From Cycas panzhihuaensis (lineage: Eukaryota > Cycadophyta), in the NCBI GenBank assembly GCA_023213395.1, contig CM041465.1, positions 79,553,741-79,617,740 of the forward strand: a stretch of 64,000 bases of DNA, in the 5' to 3' direction. Below, in pieces: positions 34,106 to 45,626 of the stretch (its first letter is position 1; each line of letters opens with the position of its first letter). The notes beneath the pieces are model-generated. The model made no database searches and was not told the origin of the DNA. It saw only the letters and a program-made list of their open reading frames with translations. A program made the position numbers and the translations under genes.

Positions 34106-36375
34106 TATAGAATTGCATATGTACTTAGATCATTCAGGTGAAAGAAACTATGCATTTGATGTTTTCAGACTATATAATTTTCAGAACCAATTAATTTTTC
34201 TATGATAGTTCCCATTATGCTTTCTCCAGAAGCCACTTTAAACAAAAAAATAGATTGAAATGATTAAAAATCAACTAAACAAGCATAGAAATAAAAAGTG
34301 AAAGTTGTAAATGATGTCAGCCTACACGTAGATAGCTAGTATGATTATTTTTACTGCTTCAGTCTACTCGCAGGTAGCTAGAATATACTAGAAAACACAA
34401 AAAAGAAGATTTGTCACCAAGGTTTTGTATCGAATACCTGCATATGGCTACTACTAGATCATAGATCTTGAAAAATCATGCACCATGGTATATTTATTTT
34501 CCAAAAACTAGCTCTGGATGGTCCAAAAATGGCTCTGGCTCCCAAAACACCATAGGCAAGGGGCTTTGCATTGGACTTCAAATAAAAACCCAATTTGATT
34601 TAATATCACTTAAACTTTAGAAAACATTAAATATATTTTAACCAAAATTTAGTAGAGAATATTCTCTAAAACAACCTAGGCGATGTTGGCACTCTCTATA
34701 GAAATCAGTTTTTTGGACAAACAGAGCCGTTTTTTCCTAAAATAACTCTACCATTGCATTGTGAAGCTGTCAAGGATCAGAATGATAGGTCAATGTTAGG
34801 GGTTTCATTGAATCTTTGATGATTGGGCATGCAAAAATGGTCATCTCCCTCCTATGTTGGTGTTTGGCTTTTCATGAGTAAAATTTCTCATTTGAGAGTA
34901 GATTTGGCCCTGTACCTTGTCAATAATTTATGCATGCTACCTCATTTATCCTACAACAGGTCTATATTCAACATACATTGATTTCAACTATGTTGGGCAT
35001 TCTATGAGTGATTTGTCTTGCCATTTGGGTGCCCTTTTTCCTCTATTCTTCTTCATTTTGCATCCTCTGGTTCTCAAATGCCTGTGAAACTCTACAAAGT
35101 GCTATTTGTGACCGATTTACTACTTGCTAAGTGGTTTGTTGGGCTTACAATGAGTAAGTTTATCTTTTGCGTCACCATTTGGGCATACAATTTTCCATGG
35201 ATGTATCGACTTCACAAGCTTAGATTTTTCTCTAAATTGAGTTCTGATATGATGTCTTGGCTCTTCTGAGATGGGCATCTGTGTTAGATTGAAATTTTGT
35301 TGCCAAACAATTGAGTTTTTTGCATTCCAAGTTGTTGCAAGTCACCTTTTTTCACGTAGGTCACACAGTAATGAAAAATATGAAGAAATTTGATATATTT
35401 ATAAAGTTTGCAAACTTTATATTATGTCTTTTGGGATATTCTCCAAGAATATACCCATTTTACTAATCCTTCGCTTTGTAAAGTTTGCAAAATAAATTTT
35501 TTAATGTATTTTTCATTAAACTTTTTTAGTATTTTGCCATTTGATCATCTTTCAACATATTTTCACTTCGATCATTTTAGATATTCAATAGCATTTTCTT
35601 CTCGGTGTTCTTAGTCACTTCAATAGAGGATATTTAGCCCTCTTGGTTGCCCAATATTTTTAACAGAGATCCTTCATTTTTTTTTTTACTACCCATTTAA
35701 TCACTATAATCGATGTTTAACGAAGATTTAATACTCAATCTTTTAGCTTTCAACAGAGGTCAAATTTTCTTCTCATAGCCTTCATGTAGTTGCACTTTGT
35801 TTGGATTTGTTTGCATATGATTTCTGAGATTGCATGTCATTGATCTTGCAAAAGGTGTCAGTCTACCTGTTTGTATGTCGTCAATTCAACCTGCATGTCT
35901 ATGTTCAAAGCCCTACATGTCACTGTTAAATAGTGTATAATCTATTCAATAAAATGAGCATAAATTTGAGCTAAAAAAACACTCTATATATCTGCATGTC
36001 AGTGATTAACAAATGCATGTAAAATAATTTTAAAAAACTTCATATAATAAACATTGTAGAGTTTAGTGCAAAATTAAAAAAGATGTAATGAAATAGACTG
36101 AATAGGTATCTTCAACCTATTAAAAATTATATCATTGAATTTTTAACAAACAAGCATTTGCAATTTGTTAGTGGATACTCCCCTTTGAAGAAAATTACTA
36201 GTTTTGTCTACTCAACAGTACTCATATGACTGTGTTTGAAAACAATCATTATAGGGGAGTGCCTATGCCTGGACACCTACAACCTACAACATTCAACATT
36301 CTATAAAACTTGCTAAAAAGGGAAATTATTCATCTTCCTAAACAATAACACAATATGTAACAACACTAAAATCTA
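34106..36375 (-). other. Long leader of copia-A
   Basis: About 2.3 kb between Gag and primer site without a recognisable ORF. Much of it aligns to copia-B (about 48980-50670), which lacks roughly 565 bp (about 34635-35202 here). The open frames at 35018-35269 and 35408-35614 have no motif. Confidence 0.6.
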
Positions 36376-36387
36376 GCTCTGATACCA
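36376..36387 (-). other. Primer binding site (tRNA-Met) of copia-A
   Basis: Minus-strand TGGTATCAGAGC, a perfect match to the standard site, directly abutting the TACA end of the 5' LTR. Confidence 0.88.
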
Positions 36388-36677
36388 TGTAAGTTGTTAA
36401 ACATTAAATCTAGCAGGCATGGAGATTAAACTTTATAAGATTCACTATTAATTTAACATGAAAATTACATTCACATTAATTAAACAATCTCAAAGTAAAA
36501 TCATCTCTCATTTACTTCAACTATGCACTATATGTGCATAAATATAAATTCTAAAAAGAATCTAATCCATAACTAGATGACACATGTGATGTGAGAGTTG
36601 TAACCCCCAATGACTCATCACTCACAAATCAATTAAATAATCCTAAGATCTAATATTTTATAAAAGTTTAAAGGGAG
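36388..36677 (-). repeat. Truncated 5' LTR of copia-A
   Basis: Aligns to the 3' LTR (29471-29866) and to the copia-B LTR (50674-51007). Similarity stops after AAGGGAG at 36677, where the gypsy-4 LTR begins. Missing is the outermost U3 end of about 45 bp. Confidence 0.85.
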
Positions 36678-36948
36678 TGTTACAACCCCCTCTTAAATCT
36701 AATTAATATAGTTAATAATTAATTTTCTTTAATATTGGAAAGGGTATGATTGAAAGGCCACAACCTTTTGAATAAGCATCATACCACCTATAAAAATATG
36801 AATCCTAACATAAATAATCATCATTCATTTTTTATCAATCAAATATATCTAACCATTTGGCTAGAAAATCTCTTCAAGTGCTCCTGTGTACTCATGTATT
36901 TTCTTAGACTTGGCATTTTTCTTCATGATACAAATTGGGTTCATAACA
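36678..36948 (+). repeat. 5' LTR of gypsy-4
   Basis: 271 bp, TGTTACAACCCC to TTCATAACA, aligning to 48078-48332. Immediately followed by the primer site. Confidence 0.88.
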
Positions 36949-36950
36949 AT

Positions 36951-36962
36951 TGGTATCAGAGC
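36951..36962 (+). other. Primer binding site (tRNA-Met) of gypsy-4
   Basis: TGGTATCAGAGC, a perfect match to the standard plant LTR-element primer site, two bases after the LTR end. Confidence 0.9.
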
Positions 36963-38079
36963 AATTCTATTCTTTGGCATATTAATTACTTAGTAAAACA
37001 CCCTTACTCACCCTCTATTTGTGTGAAAATCTCTTCTCAAAGCAAGTTTTGGATAATTAGTCACCTGTCTCAATTTTGATCCTGATCCAATATACATTGT
37101 GGTGGTGTGCAAATGACAATAAATGGATAAATAGTGGCATATCATAAGTAGCATAGATATATATATTCTGGCTTTGATAAACCCTATCAAGCGTGCAAGA
37201 AAGGTGGTAGATGAGAGCAACAATGGAACAATACCCTAGGAGAAGTTCCTTTTCGTCAATGGCCTCCTATTAAAATATATTGAAATATATATTGTAACGT
37301 CAACTCACAAGTGGCCTGCTTATAATCGTTGATTTGTACACGTTAAGCAACAGTTAACAAGCCCATGTCTGCAATCGTGAAGGTTGCCCAACAACGCACC
37401 TTTTAGCAAGAACGTAATTAGAGCTTAGAATAACAATTTTGGTTAACAACGAGAGCTTCTGGGAGGCATACATATTAGTGCCAACCATAGGCCAAATGTA
37501 TAATTGTATGCAAAATAAATTGAATGACCTACAACTTAGCTTACCTTCGTGCTTGCAAGAATAATGAATGGTGTCGACTACATATTATTAAACTGACTTG
37601 TTAGATCAATACTAAAATGAACGACGTTGCTTGCCTTTGCATCGAGGTTGCTGCAAATAATAATACCCCCATAGATAGATGTATATACGATATCATTGAT
37701 ATCTCGACTCAACATCCTTCATTTTGTCTGATTCCTTGACTTCAGTCCTAGTCCGTTAAGTTTTGGTCACCATATATATATATATAGACTACGTCCCGTG
37801 CTCTTCTATCATTTGGTCCTAGTTGCAAAGGTTCTGGTCCCATGCACTTCGATCTGGTTTTCTGTCGTCCGGTCTTGGTCATGAGGATTTTGGTTCCATG
37901 CTCCTCCTTATAGTTATATAATATATATTATATTATATATTATTGCCTACACAAACCTTAAGTCATATCTCCAAATATATTTTCCAATATAATATATATT
38001 CATTTTATATTTATCCTATAGTCATTTGTATCATCACTTAGTATAAGTTATCTATAAGTATTTATATCTTTTATACTGT

Positions 38080-38118
<39 letters not shown>

Positions 38119-38430
38119 ACTCACTATTAAAGGTTACACAGTCACCATATATTGTATAAGAACTAGGACCTCCATATATTTTAATGTAAATTATCAACAT
38201 AGTATTATGCTTTCCAAGGTGACCAAAAACCAACACAGCTTCCTTAAGATCTAATATAGTACATTGTCTAAGCTAATTTAACATGGGTAATAAGCAGAAA
38301 AAGGGTAGTGATAGATCTTCCAACCTGCAAAGGGTATCTTACATTTTGTGTTTCGTGCCCATATAAATCTGACAAGCACCTACAGCAACAGAAGACAATT
38401 GGTAGAATCGTACCTATACCATTATAAAAT
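36963..38430 (+). other. Leader of gypsy-4
   Basis: About 1.5 kb with no coding motif. 37740-37900 holds three loose repeats of a phrase like TTTGGTC...ATG. An (AT)14 microsatellite lies at 38087-38114. The length is large for a chromovirus leader, so an undetected insertion inside it is possible. Confidence 0.5.
38087..38114. repeat. (AT)14 microsatellite
   Basis: 28 bp of perfect AT repeat in the gypsy-4 leader. Confidence 0.95.
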
Positions 38431-38432
38431 AA

Positions 38433-39490
38433 ATGAACATTGAAGAAATGGCTGACAGTTCAATCCAAAAAGATATAGTAGAACTTATTATCTAAGCAGT
38501 TCATGAAGCATTTCAAAAGTTGAATGCACTCTTAAACTACATCTTACATCAGATCTTAGACAAATTAACAATCATGGTATCATGCAGAAAAGAAGACATA
38601 ATTGTCTTTGACTCAGAAAACAAAGGAATTAGTCACCAGTCATATGCTAGAACCCAAATTACAAGAGATCATTCTAGGCCTTGAATAACTCAAGTTAAGC
38701 TCAACAATGAAACTATCAGGAAATATCTTAATGATGACCAAAATCTAACACCTGAAGAACAAAAAATGGTTGGATTTCAAGTATATTTCAACTATTTATA
38801 AATCATACAATCACAAAAAAAGAAATAGCTAAAAAAATTTGCAATACAATGTTTTAGTATTGAGCAGAAGACACATGAATCAAGAGTATGGATTTAACAA
38901 ATGGAAAACTTTTGTTTAGTTGAAATTGAGCCAACTAAACAAGCTTCTTTAGCAACCCTACACATGGATGGAATAACATGCAAATGGTGGCAGTGTTTAG
39001 AATGTACCACACTTCGAAACCAATTGCCAACATGGAAAGAATTTGTCTACTTATTTATTGAAAGATTCAAAGTTATAACCAATCGTGATTATTATTGTGA
39101 ATTGCGAAAATTAAGACAAATAGGATTTGTAGAAGAATATAGCATGGCATTCACTAAGTTGAGCCATGTATTAGAAGACATCTTGACTAGTAAACTCTTT
39201 CAATTATACATTGATGGCTTAATAATAGAAATCCAAGCCGATGTAAAGATTAAAGAACTAAAAGATCTTAATAAATCAATACAACTCACTAGAATATAGG
39301 AAGATAAGATCAACAAGTTATGAAAAGCTAAAACAAGACCCTATATCCCTCCTTTTGCTCAATCTATTACATCACCAACTATTCACCACAACCCCTTGTC
39401 AACCAGATCCTATCAGCCAACTAGACTTGTACTTCAAAGAACAAGAGCAGACTAAGGAGATTTAATTGGAAAAAAACCTATGTTTTAGAT
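38433..39490 (+). pseudogene. gypsy-4 Gag
   Basis: Reads from about 38433 with several stops. The open piece 38901-39299 (132 codons) holds the Gag core: ATLHMDGITCKWWQCLE, then WKEFVYLFIERFKVITNRD and LRKLRQIGFVEEYSMAFTKL. A zinc knuckle near 39480-39520 reads CFRYIKKWVPSHKC; the second Cys is now Tyr, and a stop follows. Typical chromovirus Gag layout, immediately upstream of protease. Confidence 0.76.
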
Positions 39491-39500
39491 ATATCAAAAA

Positions 39501-40202
39501 GTGGGTTCCAAGTCACAAATGTTAGAAAAATTATATACGATTGCGTTGTCTCCCGTAGTAGAGAACGAAGAATATCAAGAAGAAGAAAATCCAGAAATAA
39601 TTCAAAAAAATTATCATGAATCACAAGAAGATTGCTACAATCACGAGCATGACATTCCAAGAATGTCATTTTCAACTATGAGTAGTCTCGCGAGATTAGA
39701 TACATTAAAACTACGAGATTTCATAAAAAATCAAGTTGTTATGATATCGATTGATCCAAGAAGCACTCTACATTTCATAGATAGAATCTCAACTCAACAT
39801 TTAAAATTATTTCCATCAAACACTTTGCTTTTTCAAACAAGTTTTGGGAGACGACAAGTTATATCAGGACAAGGCATAATGAAAAACCATAAAATCATGA
39901 TAGGTGATGTTACTATTAAGAAAAATTCTTACATGCTTGATGTAGGAGGAGTAGACGTTGTTCTACAAAGTCAGTGGTTTAGAGCACTTGAAACCTTTGA
40001 AATGAACTTGGATGAATTATTTATGAGAGATGAGAAAGAAGGTAGGACTATTGTTCTTCAAGGAGAAAGACTAGGGAGTAGTCAACTGATATTGTGTGAG
40101 CATATAGAAAAACTAATTAAAAAGGGATATCCAGGTGTAGTGGCTCAACTTTTTTCAATTCAAGTAGAAATGATACCAACAACAAAAGAAAAGGAGCTTT
40201 AA
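39501..40202 (+). pseudogene. gypsy-4 protease
   Basis: A 233-codon open piece. An acidic linker is followed by the retropepsin region. The active-site segment reads MISIDPRSTLHFID: the Asp is present but the normal D-S-G is D-P-R. Later blocks are SGQGIMKNHKIMIGDVTIKK and LDVGGVDVVLQSQWF, the usual C-terminal protease features (G-DVVLG-W). Although open for 702 bp it would be catalytically dead. Translation from Gag would need a frameshift. Confidence 0.76.
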
Positions 40203-41266
40203 AGAATTATCCAAAAACATAAGGAAGTCTTTCAAAACCTTCCAACAAAGTTACCCTCAGATAGAGGGATGGAACATCAAATTGAGCTTGAAGCTAGCAT
40301 TAACCCAATTGTTATTCAGCTGTATCAACAACCACATAATTATTGAAATAAAACTGAAAATTTTGTGCAAGAATTACTAGATCTTGTGGCAATATTCCCT
40401 TGTAAGATTTCATTTGTGGCTCCTATAGTATTAGTAAGGAAAAGGGATGGATCTTAACATATGTACATAGATTATCGAGCATTAAACATGGTTACAATAA
40501 AACATAAGTTCCCCATACCAAGGACTGATGAGTTATTGGATGAATTACAAGGAGCAGAGTATTTCTCAAAAATAGATTTAAGATCTGGATATTGCTTTCA
40601 ACACACATCACAATCATTATGAATTCTGAGTAATGCCTTTCGACCTTACCAGTGCACTGATCACATTCTAAGCTATTAAGAATAAAGTTCTTAATTCCTT
40701 CCTACGGAAATTTGTTTTAATCTTTTTGATGATATATTAATGTTTAGCAAAAAGTGGGAAGAACATGTAAACCATATAGACCACGTGTTAAGCATTCTAA
40801 AGGAGCAAAAGTTCTTGCAAATAAATCAAAGTGTTACTTTGACAAAAAGGAAATAAAATATTTAGTACATCTTATCTCAAAAGAAGGGATAAAAATGGAT
40901 CTAGAAAAGGTCAAGGCCAATCAAGAATGGTCCACACCTAAAAATATCACTAAACTCTGAGGTTTCTTAGGATTAATAGGGTATTATTGATGTTTTATTA
41001 AAATTGTGCAAAAAATTACCACCCTAACCCGCCCATTGAAAAAGGATTCCTTCCAATGGAATGAAGAAGCAACAACATGTTTTGAATAGCTCAAATTGAT
41101 TATGACCTATCTTCTGGTTCTAACTTCACCAAACTTCTCTGGAATTTTCGCAATAGAATGTGATGCTTCAAGGATAGGGATTGGTTTAGTATTAATGTAG
41201 GAAGTAAAGCCCATTGCATTTGAAAGTATAAAATTAAACAATAGAGACCAACTCAAGCCTACTTAT
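40203..41266 (+). pseudogene. gypsy-4 RT and start of RNase H, left part
   Basis: Across frames: [57 protein letters not shown], and the catalytic strand FDDILMFSKKWEEH near 40720-40765 with both aspartates kept. The thumb follows (STPKNITKL-GFLGLIGYY), then RNase H starts with [14 protein letters not shown]. It breaks off at 41266 against the LTR of the inserted Gag-only element. Confidence 0.8.
40750..41266 (+). repeat. Left copy of the 517-bp direct repeat flanking the Gag-only element
   Basis: Segment of gypsy-4 RT/RNase H, AAAAGTGGG to GCCTACTTAT. It aligns without any gap to 45849-46365 with 9 differences in 517 positions by my count. It ends exactly at the TG of the inserted element's left LTR. 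Confidence 0.95.
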
Positions 41267-41488
41267 TGTTGGAAAATAGAACCTGCAATAAGATATTGAC
41301 AAACAAAATAGAACACCACACAGGATCAAACGGTACCCTTAAGGTACCTCAAATTGTATTAACAAAACATCCTTACAACATCATTCAATATGATATACTA
41401 TGTTGTGTATTTATAATACATGTCAATATAGTGAGAGTGGAACCCACTTGCATGTGGGACAAAACAAATGTGCATTAATATTCCAACA
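41267..41488 (-). repeat. 3' LTR of the Gag-only element
   Basis: 222 bp, same length as 45627-45848 with 5 substitutions and no gap. The element-orientation start is TGTTGGAATATTAATG. The polypurine tract CTTTAAAGGGGAG lies just upstream at 41501-41489. Note the inverted TGTTGG/CCAACA ends. Confidence 0.93.
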
Positions 41489-41511
41489 CTCCCCTTTAAA
41501 GCACATTTGGA

Positions 41512-42567
41512 TCATTTGTACTTGTAACACCTTGTCCTTGGAAGTGTCTCAAAAACGATGTCTTCAACTTGATCCTTGTCTTCAAACTTGTAGTGATGTC
41601 TTTGCTGTAGAATGATGTATTCATCTTGATTTGCGTCTTCAATTATGTACTGATGTCTTTGTAGGATGATGTCCTCAACTTGATTTCTGTCTTCAATCCT
41701 ATAGTGATGATGTTGATGTAGCAGCTCTAGCAAGTGCAAATCATGATTCTTCATTGTGCCTGGTCTAGTTTGATTTTGATGTAGATCCTGTAAACAACCA
41801 TCTTCAATCACAACTTGCATGTCATCATTATCCTGTATAAACTCTTGATCACCATGTACAATAATGATTTCTTCACTCTTTGGAGAAGAATCTTGATCAA
41901 CTAGCATACTCTTTGAACTTGAATCAATGCTTAAAGAAGGAACATCATCAATATAAGACTCATCATTTATAGGATCATTAGATTCAATTTCTCTTGAAAT
42001 CAATTCATCACTTTCAATGTCTTCATCTGTAATCTCATCAATGATTTCAACAGTAGAAGTTTCGTCAATACTCAAACATTCTTCATCTTGACATGTTGTT
42101 TCATCAGTGTTGATGATACTTTCTTCATTCGTTGTACCTGTACCATAACTAGCCTTAATTGCTTTTTCAATCATTTGTTGTGTTTCTTCAGGAGTTTGTT
42201 CAAATACTTCCCTTAGAAAATCCCAAGCTTCTTTAGCATTACTTGCATGTAGAATCATAGGAATGACAAAATGGAATCTGGAAGGAAGATCAACCTCATT
42301 GAATGTAGCACAAATCATAATGAATGCTTTTCTATCTTTCTTCTCAAACATTTCCTTTTCTTCTTCATCCTTAGGGATATCATATTCATCAGTAACAATC
42401 TTCCACAAACCTCTAGCTATGAATAAACATCTCATTTTAATTGTCCAAAATAAGTAATCTTCACCATTACACTTAGGTACTAGAAGAAATGAATCCCTTA
42501 AGTAATATTCATTTGTTTCAGGAGCATATATAACCACATCATTATCCTCCATGATTGTAAATGCCAT
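41512..42567 (-). CDS. Gag-like protein of the non-autonomous element, 351 aa
   Basis: The longest intact ORF in the window, starting at ATG 42567. Residues about 20-150 resemble the copia Gag N-terminal and UBN2-like region: LVPKCNGEDYLFWTIKMRC, ARGLWKIV, then AKEAWDFLREVF and PEETQQMIEKAIKAS. Residues about 150-270 are very acidic and Ser-rich (many Asp/Glu), probably disordered. The last 65 residues are three repeats of about 19 residues on the pattern RHHYKFEDKDQVEDIIL, with His-rich lead-in. No CCHC knuckle is seen. It ends 24 bp from the polypurine tract, so it occupies the 3' end of the element. It could supply virus-like particle protein for a partner element or for itself. That role is inference from Gag families; expression is unknown. 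Confidence 0.72.
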   Translation of the reverse strand: MAFTIMEDNDVVIYAPETNEYYLRDSFLLVPKCNGEDYLFWTIKMRCLFIARGLWKIVTDEYDIPKDEEEKEMFEKKDRKAFIMICATFNEVDLPSRFHFVIPMILHASNAKEAWDFLREVFEQTPEETQQMIEKAIKASYGTGTTNEESIINTDETTCQDEECLSIDETSTVEIIDEITDEDIESDELISREIESNDPINDESYIDDVPSLSIDSSSKSMLVDQDSSPKSEEIIIVHGDQEFIQDNDDMQVVIEDGCLQDLHQNQTRPGTMKNHDLHLLELLHQHHHYRIEDRNQVEDIILQRHQYIIEDANQDEYIILQQRHHYKFEDKDQVEDIVFETLPRTRCYKYK

Positions 42568-45500
42568 TTTCTAAGACTACGTCCCTTTTTCAATCAATAA
42601 ATTCACTCATCAATCTCAACAAACTTTCTCATGTCTCATGTCCTTCATATCATTGACTTCACCGTTACATCATTGCCTTATGCATCTCACATATTGCCAA
42701 ATAGTCACATGGAAAGAAACACTTATTTCACTATAGAATCAAAGCTTATACCACATACATTTCACAAAAATCATGCATACGCACTTCACTTAATTGCTCA
42801 ACACAACTCATGCCACTACATTTGTACTTTAGGTAACTTCAACAGAAAAACTCATCCTTCTTTGCATTCAGTCAATTGACAAAGCAACTCTAATTTCGTC
42901 CTTAACATGCTCAACAAAGTGTCCAAACTTGTCAAAGATTCACAATTGCCTTATTTGACCACACATCCTTTATCACCAACAATGGATCACAAGCATATAC
43001 TCATCTCATATAGTCATCTCATATCTCATGTAAATCACTATGCCAATGTCAATTGTCACCATTTTGTTGCCAATTAAAAGTGAAAAATAAACATTCATAT
43101 TAAAACACTTTTCAATGTCTCCATATGCACGTCTTTGAAACTCTAGGACATGCCATACACTTCCTTACTCAAGAAATAGCAAAGGATACATGTCCACTTA
43201 ACATATTAAATCACCTTTTCTGAATTCAACTGCCCAGCATGGACCCCAATCCAATCTTTGGTTGTTGGGACTTATTTTGCAGTATATTTATTTCATTTTA
43301 GAACTTTGCCAAGTACTTAAAGAGATGTGCAGATTAGTCAAACTTTATTGAATTCAATCCCAAATATAAAGCAATAAAAACAGCCATAGTCGCCTACCTT
43401 ATTGGTCTCGCTAATGAGTAAAATTGTTGAATGATCAATGTGAGGAGATATTATGTTTGGTGCAGGGCTTGTTGTAAAACTAGCATTTCAATGTGAATCC
43501 GAAGAGAGATGGCAATAATCCCCATCACTGTTGATTTGTGCATCATGTCCGTGAGCATGAAACAACTCTCAAGCTCCCACAACCTTGATCTTTATTCACA
43601 GTTTCAGTGGCATTGTTTCAAATTATATTCCTCCCTTTATTACAGTGAATCTGTCACTCCTAATAGATACCAAATTGTTTGCTTAAGCAAATGACCTTTG
43701 AGATGAGACCTGAACATCATCGTCATCGTCTACAAGCACGATGGGGTATCTGGCACATTGTTTCCCCTATTCCGCAACTCTGACTGCCACAATCTCAGTT
43801 CCAAATCCTGAGTGCGCTTCCAAATTGACCTAAGCCCATTCATATTTGACCGCCCCTTCACAGGAATTGACAGATGGATGGATATCTGACCTCAGCAATT
43901 CCTTTAAAATTTGGCATTGCAATAACAAAATTTCTCAAATCCCAGGGTTTAAGAAGGTAACGCCGATGACATTTCCTCCCTCATTGATTTCCTAAATGAT
44001 CAAAAATGCTCATCTCTTTATCATGTGGAAGATCTTCTTTGCTAGGATATAGCCATTTGGACAAAGAATTTTTTGATATTCTTCTGAATTTTGTAGATTT
44101 TCTTCCTACAAACCTTCTAATAGCTTCCCAGGCCTTTCCTCTAGGGCCGATCTAGTGCCACTAAATGATGAATCACCGCTGTCATCTACCAAGCAACGTG
44201 GCAATTGTAGAACACGCCACGGGGATTCATCGCCATGGATAACTAAACCATCAAATTTTCTAAAAGCGTTTCGATTTCCATAGAAGTAGTTTTGGATATG
44301 TGAAGCGATTGGAACGTCTCTTGCTTTCGTAGCGAACAAAGATGTTCGCGGGCGATGATGAGATTATATGGGCGAAAAAATATTTTCATAGCCAATAACA
44401 ACTTAGGGCAAAAATAAATGAATGGTGAGCAACAGTTGCAAAGAAATCACGCACAGCAGCACATCTTTTCTATCACCATTTCTGAAGTAGCAGCACCATG
44501 GTTCTCTTTGTGAGGCGGATATTAAAAATGGCGTCAGTTAGTAGTTTCAACTGATTCATTAAAGTATTCGCCACTACCAGCTTTCTGTCATTGCTTTGGA
44601 ATACTAACAGACCACGAACAACGGCCCTGAGCAGCCATGTACGCTATTGTTCCTCAAATTTTTGTAAGTCCTCCAATATTTTGTTATGACAGACTATCGG
44701 TGTGAAAAACTTCGTGAGTGAATATGTTTTGCAGGGAAGCTCATAGATTGCGTAGAGTTTTGGGGCCTGTTGAGATTCAAGATTGAAGTGTTCACGGAGG
44801 AGATCTAGACGTTCTGGTAGGGTGTTGCCTTTGTATTTACTGATCTTTACGAGGGGATGAGTTTTAACAGAGATAGCGATGGCACGAGGGGTTAGAAATA
44901 TCGGATATAGGGTTTCTTCAAGCCTAATACCAGGTTTAAATGCGAAAAATCCTTAGGAAACTGCCAGCTGAGTGTGGGTATGAACAAGAGTACAAGAACA
45001 ATTAGAATATATATTGAACGACCGACAATTGATTTATATATATATAAATCGGCGACTGCGTATATATAACGACAAGTTTATAGAAATGCTATATATTGGT
45101 GGAATAATGTTAAAATAATATCAACAGTGACAAAAGTATAAATGGTTGACCAGACAGAACATATATACGTCTAGTTAAAATCCGCAGACTTGCAATGCAT
45201 AGAACGGTGATGAGTTACAGTCGCGCAGGGATAGAAAGAATCATGGCGAATCACAAATATAAATCAAGTGGAGATATAAAAACCTATGATTGAATACATC
45301 ATCATGGACAACCAATAACACAACGCAGATAGCAGCATAAAATGACACAGATATATAACGATTGAACAAGAAACAAACAGGGCGATAATGATTAACACAT
45401 AGTATTCATATGGGTATGGGCGGTAATACCTTGAAAATATCGTTGAATTAATGTCGTATTATAAACTTACAGCTCTGCACATATATGGCATCTCTCCACA

Positions 45501-45614
45501 AATGGGAATTAGGGTTTTATCAACCTCACTCAACCAGGCATCACCTCGCTTAATCGCTTAACCTTGCTTCACCTCATTCAAGTTCACTTCAACCTTGCTC
45601 CCTTGTTCAACTTG
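42568..45614 (-). other. Long leader of the Gag-only element, possible captured sequence
   Basis: About 3 kb between primer site and Gag ORF with no retroelement motif. From about 43700 to 44950 base composition is visibly less AT-rich, and one minus-strand frame (44339-44106, TTG-initiated, 77 codons) contains HGDESPWRVLQLPRCLVDDS and looks gene-like, though I do not recognise it. On the plus strand GTAAGT near 44665 and TTTTGCAG near 44736 resemble intron ends. Capture of host sequence is possible but unproven. The rest is featureless AT-rich DNA with a 20-bp palindrome at 45031-45050. Confidence 0.45.
45031..45050. repeat. Perfect 20-bp palindrome
   Basis: GATTTATATATATATAAATC is identical to its reverse complement. 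It lies in the leader of the Gag-only element, about 570 bp from the primer site. Confidence 0.9.
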
Positions 45615-45626
45615 GCTCTGATACCA
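45615..45626 (-). other. Primer binding site (tRNA-Met) of the Gag-only element
   Basis: Minus-strand TGGTATCAGAGC, a perfect match, directly abutting the LTR end at 45627. Confidence 0.92.

Larger units (their letters stand above)
29471..36677 (-). mobile_element. Nearly complete Ty1/copia element (copia-A)
   Basis: Minus strand with a tRNA-Met primer site and 5' LTR on the right (36376-36677), a long leader (36375-34106), Gag, protease, integrase, RT, RNase H, polypurine tract and 3' LTR on the left (29471-29866). Integrase before RT defines Ty1/copia. The 5' LTR is cut at 36677, where gypsy-4 begins. Every domain is broken by stops or frameshifts. A second copy of the same family lies at 48345-51007. 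Confidence 0.88.

Noticed and set aside
37770-38120. MITE or hairpin element around AT-rich repeats
   Set aside because: (AT)n tracts dominate; no terminal inverted repeats or target duplications could be paired.
44640-44760. Host intron with GTAAGT...TTTTGCAG
   Set aside because: The flanking frames are short and unrecognised; kept only as a hint of capture inside the Gag-only element and not annotated as an intron.
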